NCBI GenBank assembly: GCA_046155895.1
Contig: JBJXFB010000178.1
Span: 31,378 to 95,377 of the forward strand
DNA: 64,000 nucleotides
DNA from: DASYPQ01 sp046155895
GTDB taxonomy: Bacteria; Planctomycetota; UBA1135; GCA-002686595
Direction of reading: 5' to 3'
Numbering within the stretch: position 1 is the first letter of the stretch; every line of letters begins with the position of its first letter. This document shows positions 8,895-21,000 of this stretch, one piece after another. The position numbers and the translations under genes were made by a program. The notes under the pieces are model-generated. The model made no database searches and was not told where the DNA came from. It worked only from the letters and a program-made list of their open reading frames with translations.

Positions 8895-11021
8895 TCAGAG
8901 TTCTCTCGACAAGAAGTTCCGAAACGAAACGACCTCTTCCCCGGCGGATCCGGGCCTCGAGTACCGCTGAAGTCCGATGAACCCGGCGCGCGCGCGAGCC
9001 CTGAACGGCGGCTCGGCCCGAATCGACTCGACGTCGACGTCGTACAGCGTGCGGCCGTTCAGCGCGACGGCCAGGCGCTTCCCGAGGAAGAGAATCTCGT
9101 AGGTGTTCCACTCGCCCGGCGGGTTCAGCGCACCCGGCGCTGCCGCGGGGATCGCGCCGTAAAGGCTGCCGGTGAGCTGCCAGGGCTCGAGCTTCGTGCC
9201 CGTCTCCCTTTCCCAGTCGAAATCGTCGAGGATCTGCAGCTCGCAGCCGGAGTAGGCCGGGTTTGACCCGTCGCGCTTCGCGCGGAGGAACACGCCGCTG
9301 TTGGCCATCCGCGCGATCTTGAAGTCGAGGCGGAGCTCGAAGTCCTCGTAGTCGGCGAGCGTGCGCAGATCGCCGCCCTCGGGGCCGGAGAGGCAGGAGA
9401 GGATCCCGTCCCGGGCCCGCCACGACCCGCTCGTGCCGTGCTCCTCGAAGCCGCGCAGCGATTCCCCGTCGAAGAGCGGAGACCAGCCGGCCTCTGGCGT
9501 CAGGGGTTGCTCCCCGAACACCGGCAGCTCGCGCACGCGGATCTCGCGGAAGCGCGCGGCGGACTCCTTCGGCTCGCCCATCCCACCGTGAACCTGGAGG
9601 CCGATCCTCCCGCGGCTCGCGTACTCCCCGACGCTCGGGGGCACCTGGTGATCCGCGACCGGGATCCCGTTCAGCCACACCTCGATCCGCATGTCGAAGC
9701 CGGTGCACCGGACCTCGACGTGGTTCCAGGCGTCCTTCTTCCAGTGAGCGCGCGCCGCCTCGTTGTGGAGGAGGAACCCGTCGGCGTAGATCGCGGCGAT
9801 CTCCCCGTCCGGCCGATCGTCGAGCGTCACCTGCGCGCCCTTGAGCCCGAGGTCGGCGGGCACCATGCGCAGGAAGACGCCCGAATCGAAGGGGTGATCG
9901 ATGCGGACCTCGCACTCGAATACGAAGCTCGTGTAGAGGCCCTCGGTGTAGAGCAGGCCTCCCTCACCCTTTTCGTTCACGCGGCCGACGAGGCAACCCT
10001 CTTCGACCGTCCAGAGCGCGTCGCCGTCGTAACGCCCGCCCCTGCTCGTCCAGCCCGCGAGGCTCACCCCGTCGAAGAGGGTCACCGCGCGCGGATCGTC
10101 GACGAGGAGCCGTCCGCCTTCCCGCTCGACGAGCGCGCGTCCTGCGCGGGCGCCCAGGACGGCGGCCGCGGTCGCGAGGGCGTCCGCCGTCGTCGCGTCC
10201 GACGCGATCACGCTCATCGCGACGCCGCCCTGCACCGCCTCGCCCGTGCGCGGGTCGAGGACGTGCGAGTAGCGCACGCCGGCGAGCTCGATGCGGTTCT
10301 CCGCGTCTCCCGAGCACGTGACGGCCGCGCGCGCGATCTCGAGGACGCGCGCACCGGCCGCGACGGCCCAGCCAGCTTTCCCGGGCGGCGGGTCGCCGGC
10401 GGCGACGTCGCCGCCGATGTCGACGAGCGCCGCGGGGGTCCCGTGCGCGCGCAGCGCACCGAGCGCCTCGTCGCAGGCGAGTCCCTGGCCGATCGCGCCG
10501 AGGTCGAGGCGCATTCCGCGCTCGGGGAGACGCGCGGTCCGCCCTGCGGGATCGAGCTCCACCTTCTCCCAGCGCGTCCGTGCGAGCGCGAGATCGACCG
10601 CAGGCCTCTCGGGAAGACGTCCCTCCGCCTTGGCCAGCCTCCACAAGGCGACGAGCGGCCCCACCGTGGGATCGAAGGCGCCCGAGCTCCGTCGCGCGAG
10701 GTCGAGGGATCGCTCGAGGGCCGTCCAAAGCACCGGCGAGACCGCGAGCGGTGCGCCGCCGGCGGCGTCATTGAGGCGCGAGAGCTCGGAGTCCGGCCTC
10801 CAGTCGGAGAGGATCGACTCGAGCTCCTCGATGCGGCCGAACGCGGCATGGAAGGCCTCCTGCGCGCGCAGCTGCGATTCGGCGTACAGCACGATGCGCG
10901 CCTGCACGCCCATCGCGAGCCGGCGCTCCTCGAAGCGGCGCGTGGGCGGGGAGATGTCCGCCGCCGGTCCACGCGCTGCGCAGGCGGCGAGGATCAGGCA
11001 GACGAGGGCGCTCGGCTTCAT
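8895..11021 (-). CDS. Exported fusion of ApbE (FAD:protein FMN transferase) with two DUF1080 domains
   Basis: A 708-residue exported protein with three domains. Residues 30-305 carry the ApbE signatures: SDWRPDSELSRLN, SGAFDPTVGPLVALW, LDLGAIGQGLACDEA (172-186), LVDIGGD (199-205), TCSGD (235-239), YSHVLDPRTGE (251-261) and ADALATAA (279-286). ApbE transfers FMN from FAD to a Thr/Ser of periplasmic flavoproteins such as NqrC and RnfG. The usual GxxxKG Lys is replaced by Gln (GAIGQG). Two 3-keto-disaccharide hydrolase (DUF1080) domains follow, opening with LFDGVSLAGW (about 315) and LFDGESLRGF (about 512); these are jelly-roll sugar-binding or cleaving domains common in Planctomycetota. The N-terminus has a lipobox-like LAAC (Cys14). 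The combination is not one I know; the two activities may not be linked functionally. It is divergent from the Gfo/Idh/MocA gene at 11093. Confidence 0.85.
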   Translation of the reverse strand: MKPSALVCLILAACAARGPAADISPPTRRFEERRLAMGVQARIVLYAESQLRAQEAFHAAFGRIEELESILSDWRPDSELSRLNDAAGGAPLAVSPVLWTALERSLDLARRSSGAFDPTVGPLVALWRLAKAEGRLPERPAVDLALARTRWEKVELDPAGRTARLPERGMRLDLGAIGQGLACDEALGALRAHGTPAALVDIGGDVAAGDPPPGKAGWAVAAGARVLEIARAAVTCSGDAENRIELAGVRYSHVLDPRTGEAVQGGVAMSVIASDATTADALATAAAVLGARAGRALVEREGGRLLVDDPRAVTLFDGVSLAGWTSRGGRYDGDALWTVEEGCLVGRVNEKGEGGLLYTEGLYTSFVFECEVRIDHPFDSGVFLRMVPADLGLKGAQVTLDDRPDGEIAAIYADGFLLHNEAARAHWKKDAWNHVEVRCTGFDMRIEVWLNGIPVADHQVPPSVGEYASRGRIGLQVHGGMGEPKESAARFREIRVRELPVFGEQPLTPEAGWSPLFDGESLRGFEEHGTSGSWRARDGILSCLSGPEGGDLRTLADYEDFELRLDFKIARMANSGVFLRAKRDGSNPAYSGCELQILDDFDWERETGTKLEPWQLTGSLYGAIPAAAPGALNPPGEWNTYEILFLGKRLAVALNGRTLYDVDVESIRAEPPFRARARAGFIGLQRYSRPGSAGEEVVSFRNFLSREL

Positions 11022-11050
11022 CGCGTGTCTCGCGTCCCTTCCTGGCGGCG

Positions 11051-11058
11051 ATTACACT
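11051..11058. promoter_or_regulatory. Overlapping, outward-facing -10-like hexamers (divergent promoter)
   Basis: The octamer ATTACACT contains TACACT on the plus strand (11053-11058, 34 nt before the start at 11093) and, on the minus strand, TGTAAT (11056-11051, 29 nt before the start at 11021). Both are acceptable -10 hexamers. No clear -35 element is seen. This is inferred from position and base composition only. Confidence 0.4.
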
Positions 11059-11092
11059 GCGGTGAACCCCACAAGGAAAGGCGATTCCCTCG

Positions 11093-12421
11093 ATGAAGCG
11101 ACCCATGGACCGGCGAAACTTCTTGCGTGCATCGACGGCGGCGGCCGCGCCGTTCATCATCGGTTGCCAGGGAACTCCCATCGCGCAGGAGACGGCGCCC
11201 GCCCTCGTGCCGCCGCTGCCTCCTCCGATCCCGGCTGACGCGATCCGTGTCGGCCTGGTCGGCTGCGGAGGACGCGGCACCGGAGCCGCGGCGAACGCGT
11301 TGCTCGCGGCGGACGGCAACATCTACTTGACCGCGATCGGCGACGTGTTCGCAGACCGCCTGGAAGGGAGCCTGGCCGGGCTCGCGGAATCGCTGGCCGA
11401 GAAGTCCGACCGCATCCGCGTCGAGCCGGAACACCGCTTCCTCGGCTTCGACGCCTACCAGAAGGTGATCGACAGCGGCGTCGACGTCGTGATCCTCGCG
11501 ACGCCGCCCCATTTCCGTCCCGCGCACCTCGCCTACGCGGTCGAGCAAGGGAAGCACGTCTTCTGCGAGAAGCCGGTCGCGGTCGACGCCCCGGGCCTGC
11601 GCTCGGTGATGGAGACGGTCGCAAAGGCGCGCGAGAAGAAGCTCTCGCTCGTCTCGGGACTGTGCTGGCGCTACAGCATGCCGCACCGCGAGATCTTCCA
11701 GCGCATCCGTGACGGCGCGATCGGGGAGGTGCGCGCGTTCTACAGCACGTACAACGGCGTTCCGAACGCGACCTACCCGCGCCAGCCCGGGTGGAGCGAC
11801 ATGGAGGTCCAGATCCGCAACTGGTACCACTTCCCGTGGCTCTCCGGGGATCACATCGTCGAGCAGGCCGTGCACTCGCTCGACAAGATGGCGTGGTGCT
11901 TCCAGGACGCGCCGCCCTTGAGCGTGGTCGCGATCGGCGGCCGCAGCGTCCCCGGACCCGCCGAGCGCGGGAACGGGTACGACCATTTCGGAGCGACGTT
12001 CGACTACGGGAACGGCGTGAAGGGGTTCCACATGGCGAGGCAGTGGAACGCGTGCCCGACCGAGAACCACGACTACTTCTACGGCGCGAAGGGCCGGGCC
12101 GTGATCAAGGGCTGGGATCCCCTGCACGAGATCGAGGGCGAGAACCCCTGGCGCTACGAGGGTCCGGGCAACGACATGTACCAGACGGAACTCGACGAGC
12201 TGATGGCCGCGATCCGCACGGGCGAGCCGAAGAACGACGGCGACTACATGGCGCGCAGCTCCCTGCTCGGGATCATGGTGCGGATGGCCGCGTACACCGG
12301 GCGCGTGGTCACGTGGGACGAAGCGCTCGCGAGCCAGGAGCGCCTCGGGCCGGAGAGCTACATTCTGGGCTCCGTGCCGGTCGCAGGCTTGGCGGTGCCC
12401 GGCGTGACCCCGTTCATCTGA
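11093..12421 (+). CDS. Tat-exported Gfo/Idh/MocA family oxidoreductase
   Basis: A 442-residue NAD(P)-dependent oxidoreductase of the glucose-fructose oxidoreductase family. The N-terminus has a twin-arginine signal (DRRNFLRAS) followed by a hydrophobic stretch. The Rossmann nucleotide-binding motif is GLVGCGGRGTG, and the family's catalytic-region motif is CEKPVAVDA. Many planctomycetal members act on keto-sugars or cyclitols in the periplasm, often near DUF1080 proteins and TIM-barrel isomerases, as here. ATG at 11093 has an AAGGAAAGG Shine-Dalgarno about 12 nt upstream; a second in-frame ATG at 11105 would still keep the RR motif. It converges on another Gfo/Idh/MocA gene, with one base between the stop codons. 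Confidence 0.87.
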   Translation: MKRPMDRRNFLRASTAAAAPFIIGCQGTPIAQETAPALVPPLPPPIPADAIRVGLVGCGGRGTGAAANALLAADGNIYLTAIGDVFADRLEGSLAGLAESLAEKSDRIRVEPEHRFLGFDAYQKVIDSGVDVVILATPPHFRPAHLAYAVEQGKHVFCEKPVAVDAPGLRSVMETVAKAREKKLSLVSGLCWRYSMPHREIFQRIRDGAIGEVRAFYSTYNGVPNATYPRQPGWSDMEVQIRNWYHFPWLSGDHIVEQAVHSLDKMAWCFQDAPPLSVVAIGGRSVPGPAERGNGYDHFGATFDYGNGVKGFHMARQWNACPTENHDYFYGAKGRAVIKGWDPLHEIEGENPWRYEGPGNDMYQTELDELMAAIRTGEPKNDGDYMARSSLLGIMVRMAAYTGRVVTWDEALASQERLGPESYILGSVPVAGLAVPGVTPFI

Positions 12422-12422
12422 T

Positions 12423-13421
12423 CTAGGCCGTTTTCGCCGGCGCCCCCGACTCCAGGCTCCGCCGCTCCGCCTCGAGCATGCGCACGAGCGCCGCTGCCTG
12501 GCCGCAGGTCGCGGCCAGGTCCGCCTGGCCGGCGACCGCGTCGGCGAAGTGCCGGATCTCGCCGTCGTAGCCCGTCGTCGGCTCGAGGGGGACCGGCTCG
12601 GTCTTCCCGTCGCGCGACAGGCGGAGCTTCGGCTCGCGGTTCGAGTCGTAGTCGGCCGTCGCACCGTCGAGCACGACCGTGTAGGTCATCGTGAACGGGA
12701 AGCCCGCCGCGTGGTCCCAGCCGCCCTCCGCGGCGACGTGAGCGGGGCCCTCGGGGAAACCGTAGATCGTCGTCGCGTGATCGAGGCTGCCGCCCGTCGT
12801 CACGCGGGCCGGCGCTCCGAGCGCCCAGCGCACGAAGTCCGCGTCGTGGATGTGGAGGTCGAAAAGCGCTCCGCCGCTCTGCTCGTAGTCCTCGTAGAAC
12901 CCGTTCGACCAGGAGGGCCGCGTGCCGAGGCGCCGGAACACCGCGCTGCGCACCGCACCGAAGGTCCCCGCGCGGATGCGCTCCGCGAGCCAGGACCATC
13001 CGGGCCAGAAGCGCACGCACATCGCGGGCATGCACAGCGTCCCCGCGCGCAGCGCCGCTTCGGAGAGGCGTTCGGCGTCCTCCGAACGGATGGCGATGGG
13101 CTTCTCGACCAGCACGTGCTTCCCCGCCGCGAGCGCCGCGAGCGCGAGGTCCACGTGCGAAGGCGTCGGCGTGCACAGGCTGACGGCGTCGATGCCCGGG
13201 TCGGCGAAGAGCTCCTCGGCCCTCCCGTAGCGGCGGACCCGCGACCGGTCGACGTTCGGGAGGCTCGAGAGCATCGCCTCGAGTACCTCGGGCCGATCGC
13301 AAACGGCCACGAGCTCGTTGGGGCGGCCGGCGGCGTCCGCCGCCCGCCAAGCCTCGATGTGCGTCCGGCCCATGAAGCCCACGCCCACGACGCCGACCCG
13401 GAGCTTCGTTCGCGGGGCCAT
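12423..13421 (-). CDS. Cytoplasmic Gfo/Idh/MocA family oxidoreductase
   Basis: A 332-residue oxidoreductase without a signal peptide. The nucleotide-binding motif GVVGVGFMGRTH is at the N-terminus, and the conserved VEKPIAI motif near residue 110 carries the Lys that contacts cofactor and substrate. DLHIHDADFVRW near residue 190 matches the family's substrate-site HxxD-type signature. The likely reaction is reversible oxidation of a sugar, inositol or sugar acid hydroxyl, coupling cytoplasmic metabolism to periplasmic keto-sugar processing by neighbouring proteins. ATG at 13421 is preceded by GGGGAGA 12 nt upstream. Substrate is unknown. Confidence 0.87.
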   Translation of the reverse strand: MAPRTKLRVGVVGVGFMGRTHIEAWRAADAAGRPNELVAVCDRPEVLEAMLSSLPNVDRSRVRRYGRAEELFADPGIDAVSLCTPTPSHVDLALAALAAGKHVLVEKPIAIRSEDAERLSEAALRAGTLCMPAMCVRFWPGWSWLAERIRAGTFGAVRSAVFRRLGTRPSWSNGFYEDYEQSGGALFDLHIHDADFVRWALGAPARVTTGGSLDHATTIYGFPEGPAHVAAEGGWDHAAGFPFTMTYTVVLDGATADYDSNREPKLRLSRDGKTEPVPLEPTTGYDGEIRHFADAVAGQADLAATCGQAAALVRMLEAERRSLESGAPAKTA

Positions 13422-13543
13422 AGGGCCCGAGTCTCCCCTGGCGCGGCGATCGCCTCAAGCCCACCCCCTCTCGCGGCCGAGAGAGCCGGGACCCGACCTC
13501 CGCTTCCCCGGCCCCCCCCGATGTCATCGAACCGCTCCACGGA

Positions 13544-16349
<2,806 letters not shown>

Positions 16350-16366
<17 letters not shown>

Positions 16367-17168
16367 GGAGCGCGCGCGCGGCGCGCACGTCCTCGACGCG
16401 ACGGTCGCCCGACTCGCGCTCGATCATCCAGTCCACGTCGACGCGTTCGTCGCGCACGACGCGCAGGAAGCCCTGCCAATCGACTTGGCCCTGGCCCACG
16501 GGGACCTCCTCGCCCCAGGTCCCGGGCGCCTTCGTCCGCCGCGCGTCCTTGACGTGGACCTGGAAGATGCGCGGGGCGAGCTGCGCGAGCGCCTCGACGG
16601 GGTCGTCCATGTCGTAGAGGATCATGTTCGCCGGATCGAAGTTGACGCCGCAGGAGGGCCGTTCGAGCTCCGCGAGCACCTCGAGGAGCACCTCGGCACG
16701 CTCCTGACCGGTCTCCAGCGCGATGCGGACGCCCGCCTGGGCGAAGACGTCGGCGACGGAGCGCAGGCGCGCGATCATCGTCGCGCGTTCGCGCGAACCG
16801 CGCGCCTCGGGCAGGAAACCCGCGTGGAAGGACACCAGCGGGACGCCGGCGCGCACTGCCGCCCGCGAGACGTCGCGCGCGAGCGCGAGATTCTCTTCCC
16901 AGAGCGCGTCGGGGCGCAGGCCGCCCGTCTCCCGGATCGTCTCGAGCGTGCTGTAGTCCTCGCCGATCGTCGACATCATCCCGGACCGGACGGCGATCCC
17001 CGACTCGCCGAGGGCGGCGAGCATCGAGTCGAGGAGCTCCACTTCGCGACAGAGGGGAGTCAGCGCGAGTTGAACGGCGTCGAGCCCGCAGGCGCGCACC
17101 TTGTCGACGAGATCGGCCGGCGACCGAGGCCGGAGGGACCAGGAGCAGACGCCGATCCTGCGGGTCAT
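16350..17168 (-). CDS. Sugar phosphate isomerase/epimerase (xylose-isomerase-like TIM barrel)
   Basis: A 272-residue cytoplasmic protein of the AP-endonuclease-2/xylose-isomerase-like TIM-barrel superfamily. Expected metal and proton-shuttle positions are seen as His in VSFHAGFLP, Glu in IALETGQE, Asp in NFDPANMILYD and His in IFQVHVKDA. These enzymes isomerise or epimerise sugars and keto-sugars such as 3-keto-glucosides or inosose; the precise substrate cannot be read from sequence. ATG at 17168 was selected because it starts the barrel (MTRRIGVCSWSL). There is no Shine-Dalgarno; a minus-strand TACAGT hexamer sits 6 nt upstream, so the mRNA may be leaderless. It is divergent, by 33 bp, from another TIM-barrel gene. 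Confidence 0.82.
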
Positions 17169-17174
17169 CCCGGC

Positions 17175-17191
17175 ACTGTACCGGTTACACT
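17175..17191. promoter_or_regulatory. Back-to-back -10-like hexamers in a 33-bp divergent spacer
   Basis: On the minus strand TACAGT (17180-17175) lies 6 nt before the ATG at 17168. On the plus strand TACACT (17186-17191) lies 10 nt before the ATG at 17202. With standard -10 to +1 spacing the minus transcript would begin at or next to the A of its ATG and the plus transcript about 4 nt before its ATG. Any -35 elements would lie inside the opposite gene; none is obvious. Confidence 0.45.
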
Positions 17192-17201
17192 GCGCGGCGG
17201 C

Positions 17202-18080
17202 ATGGATCCCGCGCGCCGAGCCCTCCTCGCGATCCCCTTCGCAGCTCCGCTCGCGCGCTTCGGGGGCCTCCTCGCGCCGCCGCGCATCTCGCTCGCGCAG
17301 TGGTCGTTCCACCGCGCGCTGCGCTCCGGGGAGCTCGCGCACCTCGACTTCGCCGCGCACGCGCGCAAGGAGTTCGGTCTCGAAGGCGTCGAGTACGTCA
17401 ACCAGTTCTTCGCGGACAAGGCCTGCGACTTCGCCTATCTCGCCGAGATGAAGAAGCGCGCGTCCGACGCGGGCGTCGAGAGCCTCCTGATCATGGTGGA
17501 CGGCGAGGGTGCGCTCGGCGCGGCCGACCTCGCGGAGCGCCGCACCGCGATCGAGAAGCACTTCCGGTGGATCGCCGCGGCCGCGTACCTCGGCTGCCAT
17601 TCGGTGCGCGTGAACCTGGAGGGCTCCGGAGCTCGCGAGGCGCACGCGCGTCAGGCGGCCGAATCGCTGCACCGCCTCGGCGTCGTGGCCGACGGCTACC
17701 GCGTGAACGTGATCGTCGAGAACCACGGCGGGTACTCCTCGGACGGGGAGTGGCTCGCGATCGTCATGAAGGTCGCGAACCATCCCCGCGTCGGGACGCT
17801 GCCGGACTTCGGGAACTTCACGATCGGCGAAGGGAAGACCTACGACCGCTACAAGGGTATCGCGGAGCTCATCCCGTACGCCAAGGCGCTCTCGGCGAAG
17901 TCCTTCGATTTCGACGCGGAGGGCAACGAGACGACGATCGACTACTTCAGGATGGCGAAGATCGCGCGCGACGCGGGCTACGGCGGCTGGGTCGGCGTCG
18001 AGTACGAGGGGAATCGGCTGTCGGAGGCCGAAGGCGTCCGGAAGACGATCGATCTGGTGCGACGCGCGTGGGCTGGATGA
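17202..18080 (+). CDS. Sugar phosphate isomerase/epimerase, probably exported
   Basis: A 292-residue TIM-barrel protein of the xylose-isomerase-like family. The first 25 residues include Arg-Arg and a hydrophobic stretch (RRALLAIPFAAPLARFGG), compatible with export. Barrel signatures include ISLAQWSFHRAL at strand 1, Glu in VIVENHGGYSSDG, Asp in GTLPDFGNF and the terminal Glu in GVEYEGNRLSE. It is likely to isomerise or epimerise a sugar or keto-sugar. The start codon has no Shine-Dalgarno but a close TACACT upstream. The stop overlaps the ATG of the large PVC cytochrome gene (ATGA), so both are co-expressed, which suggests a joint role in carbohydrate oxidation. Confidence 0.8.
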   Translation: MDPARRALLAIPFAAPLARFGGLLAPPRISLAQWSFHRALRSGELAHLDFAAHARKEFGLEGVEYVNQFFADKACDFAYLAEMKKRASDAGVESLLIMVDGEGALGAADLAERRTAIEKHFRWIAAAAYLGCHSVRVNLEGSGAREAHARQAAESLHRLGVVADGYRVNVIVENHGGYSSDGEWLAIVMKVANHPRVGTLPDFGNFTIGEGKTYDRYKGIAELIPYAKALSAKSFDFDAEGNETTIDYFRMAKIARDAGYGGWVGVEYEGNRLSEAEGVRKTIDLVRRAWAG

Positions 18081-21000
18081 TTTCGGCCCTGCTGCTCGCG
18101 CTGCAGGGCGCACCCTACCAGCCGACGATCGCACCCGCCTCGGACGAGGGTCGCGCGGCGGTTTCGCGCATCCAGGTCCCGGCCGGTTTCCAGGTCGAGC
18201 TCTGGGCCGCCGAGCCGCTGCTCGCCAATCCCGTCGCCCTGTACCCCGACCGGAGCGGCGCCGTGTTCGTCTGCGAGACCTTCCGCCACTCGAAGGGGGT
18301 GACGGACATCCGCGACCACATGGACTGGCTCGACGAGGACGTCGCCGCTCGCACGGTCGCGGACCGCGTGGCGATGTACCGCAAGCACACGGGCGAGCGC
18401 TTCGCCGAGGAGTTCGAGAGGGAGCACGAGCGGGTTCGACTCGTGCGCGACGCGGACGGCGACGGGATGGCCGAGACGTCGACGGTGTTCGCCGACGGAT
18501 TCAACGCGGCGGCGGCGGGGATCGGCGCGGGCGTCCTCTCGTGGAAGGGGGAGGTCTACTACACCTGCATCCCCGATCTCTGGAAGCTCCGCGACGGCGA
18601 CGGGGACGGGATCGCCGACGAGCGCAGGGTCCTCTCGACCGGCTACGGGCTCCACGTCGCGCTGCTCGGCCACGATCTCCACGGCTTGAGGATCGGACCG
18701 GACGGGAAGCTGTATTTCTCGTGCGGCGACCGCGCGCTGCGCGTCGAGACCGAACGCGGCCTGATCGACAACTGGAAGACCGGCGCCGTGCTGCGCTGCG
18801 ACCTCGACGGGACGAACCTCGAGGTGTTCGCCACGGGCCTGCGCAATCCCCAGGACCTGGTGTTCGACGCGTACGGGAACCTCTTCACGGGCGACAACAA
18901 CTCGGATGGGGGAGATTCGGCCCGCTGGGTGCACGTGGTCGAGGGCGGGGACTCGGGCTGGCGCTACAGCTACCAGTGGCTCGTCGATCCGGTGCTGCGC
19001 GGCGCGTGGAACGACGAGAAGCTCTGGTACCCGCACTTCGAGGGGCAGGCCGCGTACCTGCTGCCGCCGGTCGCGGACTTCTCGCACGGGCCCTCGGGCG
19101 CCTGCGCCTACCCGGGCACGGGATTCGGCGACGCGTGGAACGGGCGCTTCTTCCTGGTCGACTTCGAGGGGACGCCTGGGTTCAGCGGCGTCGATTCGTT
19201 CCGGCTCGCACCCCAGGGCGCGTCCTTCGAGCTCGTCGACGCGGAGCGCTTCGCGTGGCGCTTCTGCGTCACGGACATCGACTTCGACCTCGACGGCTCG
19301 ATGATCGCGTGCGACTGGGTCGACGGCTGGCCGGCGCCGGGGAAGGGGCGGATCTACCGCATCAGCGCGCCGGAGGAGCGCGGGAAGCCGATCGTGGCGG
19401 AGACGCGGGCGCTCCTCGTGCGCGGGATGGAGACGCGTCCGATCGCCGATCTCGCGCGCCTGCTCGCGCATCCCGACCAGCGCGTGCGTCAGGAAGCGCA
19501 CCTGGAGCTCCCGGATCGTGGGGAGGACGGCTTCGAGGCCCTGGCCACGACCGCGCGGAGCTCGATGTCGCTGTTCGCGAGCCTGCACGGCATCTGGGGA
19601 ATGGGAATCGCGTGCCGGCGGGATCCCGCGCTCGACCGCGGAGCCTTGCACGAGCTGCTCGCGAACGACGACGCCGAGATCCGTGCGCAGGCGGCGCGAG
19701 TGCTGGGCGACCTGCGCGAGCCGCGCGCGACGGCGAAGCTGGTCGAGATGCTCGGCGATCCGAGCCCACGCGCGCGGATGTACGCCGCCATCGGATTGGG
19801 ACGGATCCAGGATCCGGCTGCGGTCGAGCCGCTGTTCGCTCTCGTGCGCGCGACGGGCGAAACGGATCCGACGCTGCGGCACGCCTCGATCTTCGGGCTC
19901 CAGGGCTGCGCGACGACCGAGCGCCTCCTGCGAACGGACCGGGACGTGACCGCCGCGGTCCGACTCGCCGCCGTCGTCGCGCTGCGCCACCGCCTCGAGC
20001 CCGACCTATCCGGATTCCTCGAGGACTCCTCGCCGCTCGTTCGACTCGAGGCCGCGCGCGCGATCTACGACGAGCCGATCGCCCCGGCGCTGCCGGCGCT
20101 GGCCGGAGTGCTCGAGAGCCCGGGCGTGCTCGAGCGGCACCTCGGACGGCGCGTTCTCGCGGCGGCGTTCGCCTTGGGCGGGGAGTCGAACGCGCGCGCT
20201 CTCGCGAAGTTCGCCGCGGAGGCCAGGCAGGAGGAGTCCCTGCGCGCCGAGGCGCTCGTGCACCTCGCGCGCTGGACGAAGCCGGGCGGCCGCGACCCGT
20301 TCATGGGCGAGTGGCGTCCGCGCGAGGCGCACGAGGGCGCGTTCCTCCCCGCGCTCGTCGCGTCGATGGAGGCCCCGATGCTGGCCGAGTCGCCGCCGGC
20401 CGTCGCCGCGGCCTATGTGGAGCTCGCCGGCGAGAGCGGAGCGCGGGAGCTCGCGCCGCGCTTCACCGGTGTCGCGCTCGACGCCGCGCGCGGGGCGAAG
20501 CTGCGGGCCGCGGCCATCCGCGCGCTGGCGAAGTTCCGGCCCGAGGACCTCGAGGCGACGCTCGGGGCGACGCTGTTCGACGCGGAGAGCTCCGTGCGCG
20601 CCGCATCGCTCGCCTCGTACCAGGACGCCTTCCCCGGGCGCGCGCTTCCGCTGCTCGAGCGCGCGCTGGGCGCGGACTCGATCGCCGAGAGGCGCGTGGC
20701 GCTGCAGGGCTTGGGCCGGATCGCGGACCCGAAGGCGGACGAGCTCCTGCTCGCCGCGCTCGAGCGCCAGTCGCTGGGCCTGTTCCCCGCGGAGCTCGCG
20801 CTCGACTTGTCGCTCGCGGCGGAAGCGCGCAGCGGCGAGAGCGTGAAGGCCGCGCTGTCGGCGCGCCGCGAGGCGCGCCAGGCGGCCGACGAGGCGCTCG
20901 CGAGCTACCTCGACTGCCTGAACGGCGGCGACTCCGAGAAGGGGCGCAGGGTTTTCCGCGAGAACGTCTCGCTCGCCTGCCTGAAGTGCCACGTCGCCTC

